Shown: piece by piece, positions 1-6,607 of the stretch
Layout: each line of letters opens with the position of its first letter
How positions within the stretch are numbered: position 1 is the first letter of the stretch
Translations under genes and position numbers: made by a program
Notes under the pieces: model-generated
What the model saw: the letters and a program-made list of their open reading frames with translations, nothing else
What the model was told of the DNA's origin: nothing
Databases searched by the model: none
DNA from: an uncultured Collinsella sp.
GTDB taxonomy: Bacteria > Actinomycetota > Coriobacteriia > Coriobacteriales > Coriobacteriaceae
NCBI GenBank assembly: GCA_900752015.1
Contig: CAADTZ010000060.1
Location: 1 to 11,429, forward strand
DNA length: 11,429 nucleotides
Direction of reading: 5' to 3'

Positions 1-51
1 GGCCGCCTTCCTGGCCTCGACATCATGCTTCACCCTCAAATCAACGCGCAT
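1..51 (-). CDS. IS3-family transposase OrfA, N-terminal 17 residues only
   Basis: ATG at 51-49 opens a frame reading MRVDLRVKHDVEARKAA up to the window edge. It is preceded by GGGAGG with 8 bases of spacing, a strong ribosome site. The same peptide, with V11 replaced by I, occurs at the other window end. In IS3 elements the first frame encodes a small helix-turn-helix protein that binds the terminal repeats, and the basic start leading into EARKAA fits the first helix. Too little is present to prove the family from protein alone; the call rests mainly on the IS-like end. The gene is cut by the window edge, not by mutation. Confidence 0.65.
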   Translation of the reverse strand, partial: MRVDLRVKHDVEARKAA

Positions 52-58
52 AAAGAAA

Positions 59-92
59 GCCTCCCATTTCTCATGTCCAAGAAATGGGAGGC
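59..92 (-). promoter_or_regulatory. Hairpin that buries the transposase ribosome site
   Basis: GCCTCCCATTTCT and AGAAATGGGAGGC form a perfect 13-bp stem with an 8-base loop. On the minus strand the GGGAGG ribosome site of the transposase lies in the 3' arm, 8 bases before the ATG. A transcript entering from outside the element would contain both arms and fold, hiding the site. A transcript starting inside the hairpin would not. Such fold-back control is known for several IS families; its operation here is inference. Confidence 0.7.
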
Positions 93-98
93 AGTTCA

Positions 99-117
99 AT
101 CCGATGACGGGCCTTGG
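99..117 (-). terminator. Probable 5' half of the dedA terminator, interrupted by the IS
   Basis: On the minus strand, about 27 bases after the dedA stop, the sequence reads CCAAGGCCCGTCATCGGAT and then meets the IS end. AAGGCCCG followed by a short GC-rich run looks like the first arm and loop of a terminator, with the second arm missing. No other terminator is seen between dedA and the IS. The right-hand IS copy is flanked by a very similar half hairpin. The missing arm cannot be seen, so this is a prediction. Confidence 0.35.
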
Positions 118-143
118 AATTAACGTCCGAAACCAAGCTCGAA

Positions 144-791
144 CTAGGCGTTCTTTTTGCCGAGCTTAGCCTTAACCAGACCGACCACGGTCGGAATGAT
201 CGACACGGCGACAATGCCGACGATCAGCAGCTCAAAGTGCTCCTGCACAAACGGAATGCCACCAAAGAAGTAACCCAGCAGCGTAAAGACCGTTGACCAG
301 GTAATGCCACCCAGTACGTTAAAGATGACAAAGTTGCGCCAGTGCATGCCGCCCATGCCGGCGATAAAAGGCACAAAGGTGCGGATGAACGGGAAGAAGC
401 GACCGAGGAAGATGGCCAGGTGACCCCACTTATCCAGGAAATCCTCGGACTTTTTGATACGCTCGGGCGTCATGGCCTTGACCTTGCCCGAAGCGATGAT
501 CTTTTTGCCAAAGAAGTGGCCGATCATAAAGTTGCACTGATCGCCCAGGATTGCTGCGGCCCATGCGGTGGCCAGAAGCGCCACGATGTTAAAGCCGCCG
601 TTATGGGCAAAGAAGCCCGAGGCAAACAGCAACGAGTCGCCGGGAAGGAACGGGAAGAACACCACGCCCGTCTCGATAAAGATGATCAGGAACACGCAGC
701 CGTAGGCCATGAGCGGGCCGGCGGCGATCCAGCTGGCAATCGCAGTGCGCGGGTCCTTAAGCAGCTCGGCAATGAAATTGATGAAACCCAT
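144..791 (-). CDS. dedA: DedA-family membrane protein
   Basis: A 215-residue polytopic membrane protein. DedA proteins are broadly conserved, and some members recycle the lipid carrier undecaprenyl phosphate across the cytoplasmic membrane. Family marks are the acidic segment E40 with FFPFLPGD at 45-52 (D52) and the arginine motif GRFFPFIRTFVPFIAG at 130-145 (R131, R137). These match the essential acid and arginine pairs of E. coli YqjA/YghB. Several hydrophobic spans follow and the tail is basic (KLGKKNA). The start was chosen at the ATG at 791 because GAGAGG lies 9 bases upstream; a frame open to 875 adds an Arg-rich stretch unlike the family. It is divergent from cysE with 224 bases between start codons, so it is probably a single-gene unit. 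Substrate not determinable from sequence. Confidence 0.9.
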   Translation of the reverse strand: MGFINFIAELLKDPRTAIASWIAAGPLMAYGCVFLIIFIETGVVFFPFLPGDSLLFASGFFAHNGGFNIVALLATAWAAAILGDQCNFMIGHFFGKKIIASGKVKAMTPERIKKSEDFLDKWGHLAIFLGRFFPFIRTFVPFIAGMGGMHWRNFVIFNVLGGITWSTVFTLLGYFFGGIPFVQEHFELLIVGIVAVSIIPTVVGLVKAKLGKKNA

Positions 792-837
792 GAAGTAAAA
801 CCTCTCAGTTGTGGGCGCGGACACGTCCAAGTTGACC

Positions 838-869
838 AGTATACGGTTGCGGCGCCCCCTCGTGCGCAA
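838..869 (-). promoter_or_regulatory. Possible dedA promoter
   Basis: On the minus strand a good -10 TATACT (843-838) lies 46 bases before the dedA start codon and would give a leader of about 40 bases. The best -35 is TTGCGC (869-864), with a 20-base spacer that is longer than ideal. Only the -10 is convincing. Confidence 0.35.
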
Positions 870-957
870 CCCCACAAAAGCATGACTCCATTACCAGCAA
901 GTTTGCATAACTGACACTTGTCGCCCAAAGCAAAGCAAGATTGTTCTTCCTAATCCC

Positions 958-986
958 TAGCGAATCGCTATACTTTAGTGAATCGC
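958..986 (+). promoter_or_regulatory. Possible cysE promoter with a dyad and direct repeat around the -10
   Basis: TATACT at 969-974 is a good -10 about 42 bases before the cysE start. No acceptable -35 is found at 16-18 bases upstream. The dyad TAGCG-AAT-CGCTA (958-970) abuts and partly overlaps the -10, and GAATCGC occurs twice (962-968 and 980-986), once on each side of it. A weak -35 with symmetric sites over the -10 suggests a regulated promoter. The regulator is unknown, and a cysteine-responsive factor is only a guess from the gene it serves. Confidence 0.4.
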
Positions 987-1015
987 ATTGTCACGGCGCT
1001 AAGGGAGGGCGGCCG

Positions 1016-1720
1016 GTGAGCTTTATCAATACCATTCGCGAGGACATCAAGACCGTCCAGGCGCAGGACCCTGCCGCGCAAAGTGCCCTGGTCATCTTCC
1101 TTTCCTATCCTGGCCTGCACGCCAAGTGGAACCACGTGCCCGAGCACTGGCTCTGGGAGCATGGTCATCGCTCACTCGCCCGTGTGCTCTCGCAAATCAC
1201 CCGCCACATCACCGGCGTCGAGATTCATCCCGCTGCACAGATCGGCAAACATTTCTTTATCGACCACGCCATGGGCGTCGTTATCGGCGAGACCACCATT
1301 GTGGGCGACAACTGCGTGCTCTACCAGGGCGTCACGCTCGGCGGTACCGGCAACGAAACCGGCAAGCGCCACCCCACCCTGGGCAACAATGTCACGGTGG
1401 GCACGGGCGCCAAGGTGCTTGGCAACATCCACATTGGCAACAACGTCAAGATCGGCGGCAATTCGGTTGTCGTCAAGGACGTGCCCGACAACTGCACCGT
1501 CGTTGGCGTGCCGGGACGTATCATCAAGCGCAACGGCTGCCGCGTGTTCGAAGAAAGCTTCGACGCCAAGCAGCATCGCGAGTACATGCCCGACGATGCC
1601 GCCGAGCAGAGTGCCCTCAACCGTCAGGGCATCACCGAGAACGCCCGCCGCGTCAAGGAACTCGAGCGAGAGGTGGCCGAGCTCAAAGCCCTCGTCGCCA
1701 AGCTCGTGGACGAGCGCTAG
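1016..1720 (+). CDS. cysE: Serine O-acetyltransferase
   Basis: A 234-residue cytoplasmic enzyme that transfers acetyl from acetyl-CoA to L-serine, giving O-acetylserine for cysteine synthesis. The N-terminal helical part (about 1-65) precedes a left-handed beta-helix of hexapeptide repeats (about 66-170). Family signatures are EIHPAAQIG (69-77), the catalytic IDHAMG with H84, the E69/H84 pair 15 residues apart as in E. coli D143/H158, GVTLGGTG (105-112), and KRHP with H119. The tail 207-234 is a charged heptad-like coiled coil. A GTG start at 1016 is preferred because GGAGGG lies 6 bases before it; the frame open to 941 would add 25 residues encoded by promoter-like DNA. No cysK partner is in the window. 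It ends at a strong terminator. Confidence 0.93.
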   Translation: MSFINTIREDIKTVQAQDPAAQSALVIFLSYPGLHAKWNHVPEHWLWEHGHRSLARVLSQITRHITGVEIHPAAQIGKHFFIDHAMGVVIGETTIVGDNCVLYQGVTLGGTGNETGKRHPTLGNNVTVGTGAKVLGNIHIGNNVKIGGNSVVVKDVPDNCTVVGVPGRIIKRNGCRVFEESFDAKQHREYMPDDAAEQSALNRQGITENARRVKELEREVAELKALVAKLVDER

Positions 1721-1759
1721 GGCCGCGGGCAACTGCCGCAGCATGAACGCCAACACAAA

Positions 1760-1798
1760 AGGCGCGCCGGGGAATCCGCCCCCGGTGCGCCTTCTTTT
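1760..1798 (+). terminator. Bidirectional rho-independent terminator between cysE and the ABC operon
   Basis: AGGCGCGCCGGGG (1760-1772) pairs with CCCCGGTGCGCCT (1780-1792) through 13 bp, one of them G-T, around a short loop. TTCTTTT follows on the plus strand. The complementary run of A before the stem gives TTTT on the minus strand, so it can also stop the convergent ABC operon. Confidence 0.85.
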
Positions 1799-1800
1799 CG

Positions 1801-1832
1801 ATGTGACATGCGGGACTGTCCCTTTGTCACAT
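1801..1832. repeat. Nested palindrome with a GGGACAG core at the ABC operon 3' end
   Basis: ATGTGACA (1801-1808) and TGTCACAT (1825-1832) form an 8-bp inverted repeat. Its loop contains a second perfect palindrome, GGGAC-T-GTCCC (1812-1822). The outer arm touches the stop codon of the second ABC gene. GGGACAG motifs also follow the stop codons at 7129 and 11267, in the same orientation relative to the gene. It may belong to a dispersed short repeat family. Confidence 0.55.
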
Positions 1833-3832
1833 TATGCGAACTGGCTCAAGTAGAGGTCGGCGTAGGCGCCCTCGGCAGCCAGCAGCTCCTTGTGCGTACC
1901 CTGCTCGATGATATTGCCGTGATCCATGACCAGGATGAGGTCGGCATCGACGATCGTCGACAGACGGTGCGCGATCACAAAGCTCGTGCGCCCGCGCATG
2001 AGCGCGTCCATGGCGCGGCCGATGGCGAGCTCGGTGCGCGTGTCCACGCTCGACGTCGCCTCATCCAGGATGAGGATCGCCGGGTTGTTGAGCAGCACGC
2101 GCGCGATGGTCAGCAGCTGACGTTGGCCCTGGCTGATGCTCTCGGCATCGTTAGCCACACGCGTGTCGTAGCCCTGCGGCATAGTGCGCACAAAGAAGTC
2201 GACCTGAGCGGCACGCGCGGCCGCGACAATCTCCTCGCGCGTCGCCTCGGGACAGCCATAGGCGATGTTCTCGGCAATGGTGCCATCGAACAACCAGGCG
2301 TCCTGCAACACCATTCCAAACTGCTGGCGCAGCTCGCCGCGGTCCATGCGGCTCGTGTCCACGCCGTCGAGGGTAATGCGGCCACCGTCGATCTCGTAGA
2401 AGCGCATGAGCAGATTGATGAGCGTGGTCTTGCCCGCGCCCGTGGTTCCCACCACCGCGATCTTTTGGCCCGGCTCGGCGGCAAACGACACGTCGCGCAT
2501 GAGCGGCTTGTCGGGCGAGTAGCCAAAGCGCACGTGCTCAAAAGCGACGCGGCCCTCCACCTTGCCCGGCAGCTTGGCGGCGACCGCCGGCAACGGATCG
2601 GCCTCCATCTCGGTCTCGTCGAGCAGGTCGAACACGCGCTCGGCGCTCGCCAGCGCGCTCTGCAGCGAGTTAAAGGTGAACGACAACTGCGTCATGGGTT
2701 CGGACGCCTCGTAAATAAACTGGAAGAACGCCTGGAACACGCCGACGGTCATGTGACCGGCAACCAGCATGCTGCAGCCCACCAGTGCAATCACGATCTG
2801 CGCCAAGCGGCCGATAAAGCGCACCGCGGGACCGACGGCGTTAATCATAAAGTCGGCCTTGGTGCTCACGCGCGCCAGCTCCTTCGAAGCCTCGTGTACC
2901 TCGGCAGAGCTCTGGCGCTCGCGGTTAAACGCACGGATCACCAGACGACCCGAGTAGCCTTCCTCGACCGCGCTCGTAATCTTGGACACCCACTCCTGGC
3001 GCTCGCCCGTCACATCGTGCGTGCGGCGCGAAACGACCTTCGTCACCAGCAGCGAAAGCGCCGTAAAGAACAAAAAGACGAGCGTGAGCGGCACGCTAAA
3101 CACGAACATCACGCTCACGGCGCCCACCACGGTACCGATCGACACCAGAAGCTGCAGCAAGCCGCGCTGCATGCTCTCGGACATCTTGTCCAAGTCGTTG
3201 GTCGCACGGCTGACGACCTCGCCGGGACGATGCGCGTCAAAGTAGGCAAGCGGCAGACGGTTGAGCTTTTGAGCGATGCGGTTGCGTAGACGCAGGTTGA
3301 GGCGCTCGGCAACGCTCGACATCAAAAAGCTCTGGAGTGCGTAGAACGAGGCGGCGGCGGTCCAGATCATAAAGTAGATGAAGATGGTCCTGCCGCAGTT
3401 CTCCCAGGTAATGCTGAAGGTAGCGTTGTTGGCAAACGCCAGCTTCATATGCCCCCACAGCTCATCGATCACGCGGGCGCTGTAAGCCGGTGCCGCGGTG
3501 TTAAAAATGACATAGAACACGATGCTCGCGAACACGATGTAGAAGCGCCAATGGTCTCCGGCGGCCTCGCTCCACAGGCGGCGCACCGTCGCCCAGGTGT
3601 CGCGGGGCGTCTCGTCCTCGTCCTCGTCGTCAACGTCGCGCATGCGCTCCGCCTCGGCGCGAGCGCGCTCGTCCTCGGCACGCTCGTTCTCCTCGTAGAG
3701 TGCCTGGCGGCGAGCCTCGCGCTCCGCCGCCTTGGCGGCTTCGTCCAGGCCGGGCGCGGCGACCGTCTCCTCAACTGTCTCTGCAACCGCGGCGTCATCG
3801 GCGATGCCCTGCTTCTTGAGCTCCTCGGTCAT
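1832..3832 (-). CDS. ABC exporter half-transporter with the canonical ATP site (heterodimer partner 2)
   Basis: A 666-residue membrane-spanning plus ATPase half-transporter. Residues 1-90 form an unusual, highly charged Ala/Glu/Arg-rich arm with an acidic cluster (DVDDEDEDE, 66-74). The membrane domain follows (about 95-385), then the nucleotide-binding domain: Walker A GTTGAGKTT (462-470), Q-loop Q510, signature ISQGQ (566-570), Walker B ILILDE with catalytic E591, and switch H622. The signature departs from LSGGQ, but Walker B and the switch histidine are intact. The start is the ATG at 3832: GGGAGG ends 8 bases before it, whereas the in-frame GTG at 3841 overlaps that ribosome site. One base separates it from the upstream ABC gene, so coupled translation is likely. 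It probably exports a drug, lipid or peptide; the substrate is unknown. Confidence 0.93.
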   Translation of the reverse strand: MTEELKKQGIADDAAVAETVEETVAAPGLDEAAKAAEREARRQALYEENERAEDERARAEAERMRDVDDEDEDETPRDTWATVRRLWSEAAGDHWRFYIVFASIVFYVIFNTAAPAYSARVIDELWGHMKLAFANNATFSITWENCGRTIFIYFMIWTAAASFYALQSFLMSSVAERLNLRLRNRIAQKLNRLPLAYFDAHRPGEVVSRATNDLDKMSESMQRGLLQLLVSIGTVVGAVSVMFVFSVPLTLVFLFFTALSLLVTKVVSRRTHDVTGERQEWVSKITSAVEEGYSGRLVIRAFNRERQSSAEVHEASKELARVSTKADFMINAVGPAVRFIGRLAQIVIALVGCSMLVAGHMTVGVFQAFFQFIYEASEPMTQLSFTFNSLQSALASAERVFDLLDETEMEADPLPAVAAKLPGKVEGRVAFEHVRFGYSPDKPLMRDVSFAAEPGQKIAVVGTTGAGKTTLINLLMRFYEIDGGRITLDGVDTSRMDRGELRQQFGMVLQDAWLFDGTIAENIAYGCPEATREEIVAAARAAQVDFFVRTMPQGYDTRVANDAESISQGQRQLLTIARVLLNNPAILILDEATSSVDTRTELAIGRAMDALMRGRTSFVIAHRLSTIVDADLILVMDHGNIIEQGTHKELLAAEGAYADLYLSQFA

Positions 3833-3833
3833 G

Positions 3834-5570
3834 CTACTCACCTCCCTTCATCTGCGATTCCGCGATAGCGCGGTACACCTCGCAGGTCTCCATGAGCTTG
3901 TCGTGCGTGCCAAGGCCCACGATCTCGCCATCCTTGAGCACCACAATCTGGTCGGCATGCAGAATGGTCGAGATACGCTGCGCGATGATGAGCACCGCGG
4001 CATCGCGCGTCTCGCCCTGCAGCGCATGGCGCAGGGCGGCATCGGTCTTAAAGTCCAGGGCCGAAAAACTGTCATCGAAGATATATAGATCGGCATGCTT
4101 CATGAGTGCGCGGGCGATCGCCAGGCGCTGACGCTGACCGCCCGAGAAGTTCGTACCGCCCTGGGATACCGGCGTATCGAGTCCCTGCGGCTGGTCGAGT
4201 ACAAAGGTGCTCTGGGCAACCTCTAACGCATGGAGCATGTCAGCCTCGGTCGCACCCTCGTTACCAAAGCGCAGATTGCTCGCCACCGTACCCGAGAACA
4301 GCCACGCCTTCTGCGGCACGTAAGCGATATGCCCGCGAATCTCACCTTGCGAAAGGTCGCGCAGATCGACGCCGTTCAGGCGAATGGCGCCCTTCGTGGC
4401 ATCATGGAAACGCAACAAGAGCTTGGCTACCGTCGATTTGCCCGATCCCGTCGAACCCACGATCGCGGTCGTCTGGCCACGGCGACAGGCAAAGCTCAGG
4501 TCGCACAGGGTGTCCTCGTCGGCATCGTCAAAACGGAACGACATATGGTCGAACACGGCCACCGCATCGGCACCGTCAACAGACTCCGCCGCGCACGTGT
4601 CCAGCGTGCGCTTGCCGTCAACGATGCTCGGCTCGATTTCGAGCACCTGCTGCGCGCGGTTGAGGCACGCCGCAGCGCGCGGAAGCGTCAGAATCACCAT
4701 CTGCGCCATCATCACAAAGAACAGGATCAGGATCGCATACTCCAGCACGGCCGAGATGCTACCGATTTGCATGGCATGGACGCCCACGCGGTTGCCGCCC
4801 ACCCACAGCACCGCCACCTCGGCGATGTTCATCAAAAAGAAGCTGGAACTGTCGAGGCCCACAAACAGATGGTTGACTTTGATGGCGTTGGCCGCGTAAT
4901 CGCTAAACACCTCGTCCAGGCGCTGCTCCTCGTGGCGCTCCTTGTTAAATGCGCGGATGACGCGCACGCCCACGATGTTCTCGCGCAGCACCACGTTCAT
5001 GCGGTCGATAAAGCTCTGCAGGCGCATAAAAATCGGCGCGGCGTTAGCCACCGTAAAGACCGCCGCCACCAGCACGATCGCAACCACCACGCCCAGCAGC
5101 GTGCCCATGGCAGGATCGATAAACCAGGCAAAGATGATGCCCGCCACGGCCAAGAACGGTACCGGCAACACCAGCTGAATCGTCTGAAGGACAGCTTGCT
5201 GAATCACGTTGATGTCGTTGAGCGAGCGCGTGATCATCGAACCCGTGCCAAAGCGCTCAAAGTCGCTGGCGGACAGCTCGAGCGACTTGTCGTACACGGC
5301 ATTGCGGATATCGCAGGCCACGTTGGCGGCCAGGCGCGCCGAAAGATAGCAGCCCAGCACCGTGCCGCCGCTGGCCATGCCGGTCGCGATAAGCATGTAC
5401 AGGCCGTTGCGTAAAATATAGTCGACATCGCCCGTGGTAATACCGGTGTTGACCATGTTCGCCAACATCGTGGGAACCAGCAGTGTACCGACGTTATCTA
5501 TCAGCACCGCAAACAGCGTCACCGCGATCAGCCCGCGATACGGCCTCATAAACCTCATCAAGAGTCGCAT
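3834..5570 (-). CDS. ABC exporter half-transporter with a degenerate ATP site (heterodimer partner 1)
   Basis: A 578-residue half-transporter: membrane domain about 10-310, then the ATPase domain with Walker A GSTGSGKST (372-380), Q-loop Q420, canonical signature FSGGQ (475-479) and Walker B LYIFDD (495-500). Aspartate D500 replaces the catalytic glutamate, and Q531 replaces the switch histidine (IIAQRIST). These substitutions mark the degenerate subunit of heterodimeric exporters such as TM287/288, LmrCD and BmrCD. Its degenerate site would pair with the odd ISQGQ signature of the partner, and its good signature would complete the partner's active site. The ATG at 5570 overlaps the MarR stop by 13 bases, and GAGGGGG lies just upstream. 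It belongs to one minus-strand operon with the MarR remnant and partner 2. Confidence 0.93.
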   Translation of the reverse strand: MRLLMRFMRPYRGLIAVTLFAVLIDNVGTLLVPTMLANMVNTGITTGDVDYILRNGLYMLIATGMASGGTVLGCYLSARLAANVACDIRNAVYDKSLELSASDFERFGTGSMITRSLNDINVIQQAVLQTIQLVLPVPFLAVAGIIFAWFIDPAMGTLLGVVVAIVLVAAVFTVANAAPIFMRLQSFIDRMNVVLRENIVGVRVIRAFNKERHEEQRLDEVFSDYAANAIKVNHLFVGLDSSSFFLMNIAEVAVLWVGGNRVGVHAMQIGSISAVLEYAILILFFVMMAQMVILTLPRAAACLNRAQQVLEIEPSIVDGKRTLDTCAAESVDGADAVAVFDHMSFRFDDADEDTLCDLSFACRRGQTTAIVGSTGSGKSTVAKLLLRFHDATKGAIRLNGVDLRDLSQGEIRGHIAYVPQKAWLFSGTVASNLRFGNEGATEADMLHALEVAQSTFVLDQPQGLDTPVSQGGTNFSGGQRQRLAIARALMKHADLYIFDDSFSALDFKTDAALRHALQGETRDAAVLIIAQRISTILHADQIVVLKDGEIVGLGTHDKLMETCEVYRAIAESQMKGGE

Positions 5571-5950
5571 GTGTCCCCCTCGCCCTTATCGTCAGCCTCG
5601 TTCTCGGCGGCCACTTGCCGTTTAAATGCCTCGCACTCTTCGTTCAGAACATGGGAGAATTTACCGACCAGGCGCATGATCTCGCGCTGTTCCCACGGCT
5701 CGAGCGCTTCAAATGCCTGTTGCTCGGCTTTTTGCGCCGGCAACGCGTAGCGCTTGGCAAACCGCACGCCCTCTTCGGTCAGTCGCACAACCTTATTCTT
5801 ACGACTGCCCTCGGCAAACTCCAACGTCGCAAGCCCCCGCGCCCTAAGCGTCTTGATCGCCGAATTGATGGCCTGTTTGCTGTAGAACCATTCACTCGTC
5901 AGCCGACTCACGGCAACGCTGCCGCCCGCTGCACTCGTGTCGACGAGCAT
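5558..5950 (-). CDS. MarR-type regulator lacking its N-terminus, possible pseudogene
   Basis: Winged-helix content is clear: SRLTSEWFYSKQAINSAI as recognition region, then TLRARGLATLEF and GSRKNKVVRLTEEG as the wing, and a C-terminal helical dimer region ending KGEGDTCDS. Family-like sequence begins at LSDCAYWML (from about 5971), but MarR proteins normally carry some 25-35 more residues before this. Upstream is a GC-rich hairpin and then another gene. The first in-frame ATG is at 5950, inside the conserved helix and without a ribosome site; the frame opens further only through an Arg/Ser-rich shadow of the neighbouring gene. It overlaps the ABC gene by 13 bases, so as an intact gene it would be the operon's own repressor. 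Whether a functional protein is made is doubtful. Confidence 0.6.
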   Translation of the reverse strand: MLVDTSAAGGSVAVSRLTSEWFYSKQAINSAIKTLRARGLATLEFAEGSRKNKVVRLTEEGVRFAKRYALPAQKAEQQAFEALEPWEQREIMRLVGKFSHVLNEECEAFKRQVAAENEADDKGEGDTCDS

Positions 5951-5971
5951 CCAGTAGGCGCAGTCCGAAAG

Positions 5972-6000
5972 ACCGCCGGCGCGGGGGCGGCGCCGGCGGT
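5972..6000 (-). terminator. GC-rich hairpin between the 96-residue gene and the MarR remnant
   Basis: ACCGCCGGCGC and GCGCCGGCGGT form a perfect 11-bp stem around a 7-base loop. On the minus strand it starts 26 bases after the stop of the 96-residue gene and is followed by CTTTC, a poor U-tract. It could be that gene's terminator or an attenuator for the ABC operon. Its 3' arm coincides with the first recognisable MarR codons. Confidence 0.5.
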
Positions 6001-6026
6001 TGCGAGAGAATATCGAGTGTTGGCTG

Positions 6027-6317
6027 TTAAGCAGCGACGGCCTCGTAGACCGTGGCGCCCGAGAAGCTGTCGTGCAGGCTCTTGCCGCAGATCCACGGCA
6101 GTTCGACGACCTCGCAGACCGTGTTGACCAGCTCGGAGCAGTCAGTAAAGTGGCCCTTATCGTTGAGGGCCTCGCAATCCTGGACACGCCAATAGCCATC
6201 GGTGTGCGTGATGTAGTACTCGTGATCGTTAATCGACACGAAAGCGCGCGTCTTGGAACGCAGCAGCTTCAGAAATCCTTCGAAGTCGGTCTCGACGACA
6301 TCTCCAGCCTGGAACAT
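6027..6317 (-). CDS. Small acidic hypothetical protein, 96 residues
   Basis: Not recognised. The frame begins at ATG 6317 with an ideal AGGAGG ribosome site 6 bases upstream, so translation is very likely. The protein is soluble, without a signal peptide or membrane span, and slightly acidic. It carries aromatic patches (HEYYITHTDGYWRVQDC) and four cysteines (48, 60, 68, 77) with no obvious metal-binding spacing. Alternating hydrophobic stretches suggest a small alpha/beta fold. A short dyad (6336-6350, GCGCCA/TGGCGC) sits just before the ribosome site. It is divergent from the nitroreductase and upstream of the MarR remnant and the ABC operon. Transcripts from it may supply that operon if the hairpin at 5972-6000 is leaky. 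Confidence 0.75.
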   Translation of the reverse strand: MFQAGDVVETDFEGFLKLLRSKTRAFVSINDHEYYITHTDGYWRVQDCEALNDKGHFTDCSELVNTVCEVVELPWICGKSLHDSFSGATVYEAVAA

Positions 6318-6607
6318 GATTTACCTCCTGGCCCGGCGCCACCATGGCGCGTTGATAAACGTTGGTGCTCCTTTAGTAAAACCTTTATCAGAGCTTATGC
6401 GCACATCATTTAGGCAAGTGGTAAAAAACCGCAGGGTAGACGGGATAAAACGTTTAACCATCCCACCGGTTTATCACATTCTGGCTGAAGTTTTATGCAA
6501 ACCAACTTTTCCACTTGGTAGCTTGCATTGTTTGGGGCCGGCTGCGCGATTACGGTTTTGGTTCGGCGGGTAAGAACGAGGCAACGAAACCAACGTCAGG
6601 AGGACCC
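6318..6607. promoter_or_regulatory. Divergent, locally AT-rich control region with repeated GATAAA/TTTATC motifs
   Basis: No gene is seen in these 290 bases. They separate the 96-residue gene (minus) from the nitroreductase (plus) and are richer in A and T than the flanks, especially 6350-6530. Four related hexamers alternate in orientation: GATAAA at 6354, TTTATC at 6384, GATAAA at 6444 and TTTATC at 6470. The left members continue as GATAAACGTT and GATAAAACGTT, so the two pairs look like two copies of one operator. No convincing -35/-10 pair was found for either gene. AGGAGG at 6598-6603 serves the nitroreductase. Confidence 0.4.

Larger units (their letters stand above)
1..98 (-). mobile_element. 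Left end of an IS3-family (IS150-like) insertion sequence, partial
   Basis: These 98 bases are an inverted copy, with one mismatch (base 21 against base 11408), of 11331-11428. Read on the minus strand the element begins TGAACTGCCTCCCATTTC at base 98 and runs off the window at base 1. The TG start and the ACTG..CCCATTT..TTGGAC layout resemble the IS150-group terminal repeat of the IS3 family, as remembered. The transposase start codon lies 48 bases inside the end. The other end of the element is outside the window, so no target duplication can be checked. The outer boundary is set by where similarity between the two copies stops, so it could be off by a base or so. Confidence 0.8.

Noticed and set aside
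792..875. Longer dedA start at 875
   Set aside because: The extra 28 residues are Arg-rich and unlike the family, the possible promoter would lie inside the gene, and ATG 791 has a ribosome site.
941..1015. Longer cysE start at 941
   Set aside because: The added codons cover the -10 and its repeats, and GTG 1016 has a strong ribosome site at the right distance.
1808..3289. Long plus-strand open frame of 493 codons opposite the second ABC gene
   Set aside because: It is antisense to clear ABC motifs, is rich in His, Arg and Ala without a domain, and is typical of a shadow frame in GC-rich DNA.
4230..5414. Plus-strand open frame of 394 codons opposite the first ABC gene
   Set aside because: Its composition is an artefact of the antisense strand (very His/Arg-rich), and it has no ribosome site or family signature.
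5951..6199. Upstream extension of the MarR frame to an ATG at 6199
   Set aside because: It lies within the 96-residue gene in another frame and encodes an Arg/Ser-rich stretch unlike any MarR N-terminus.
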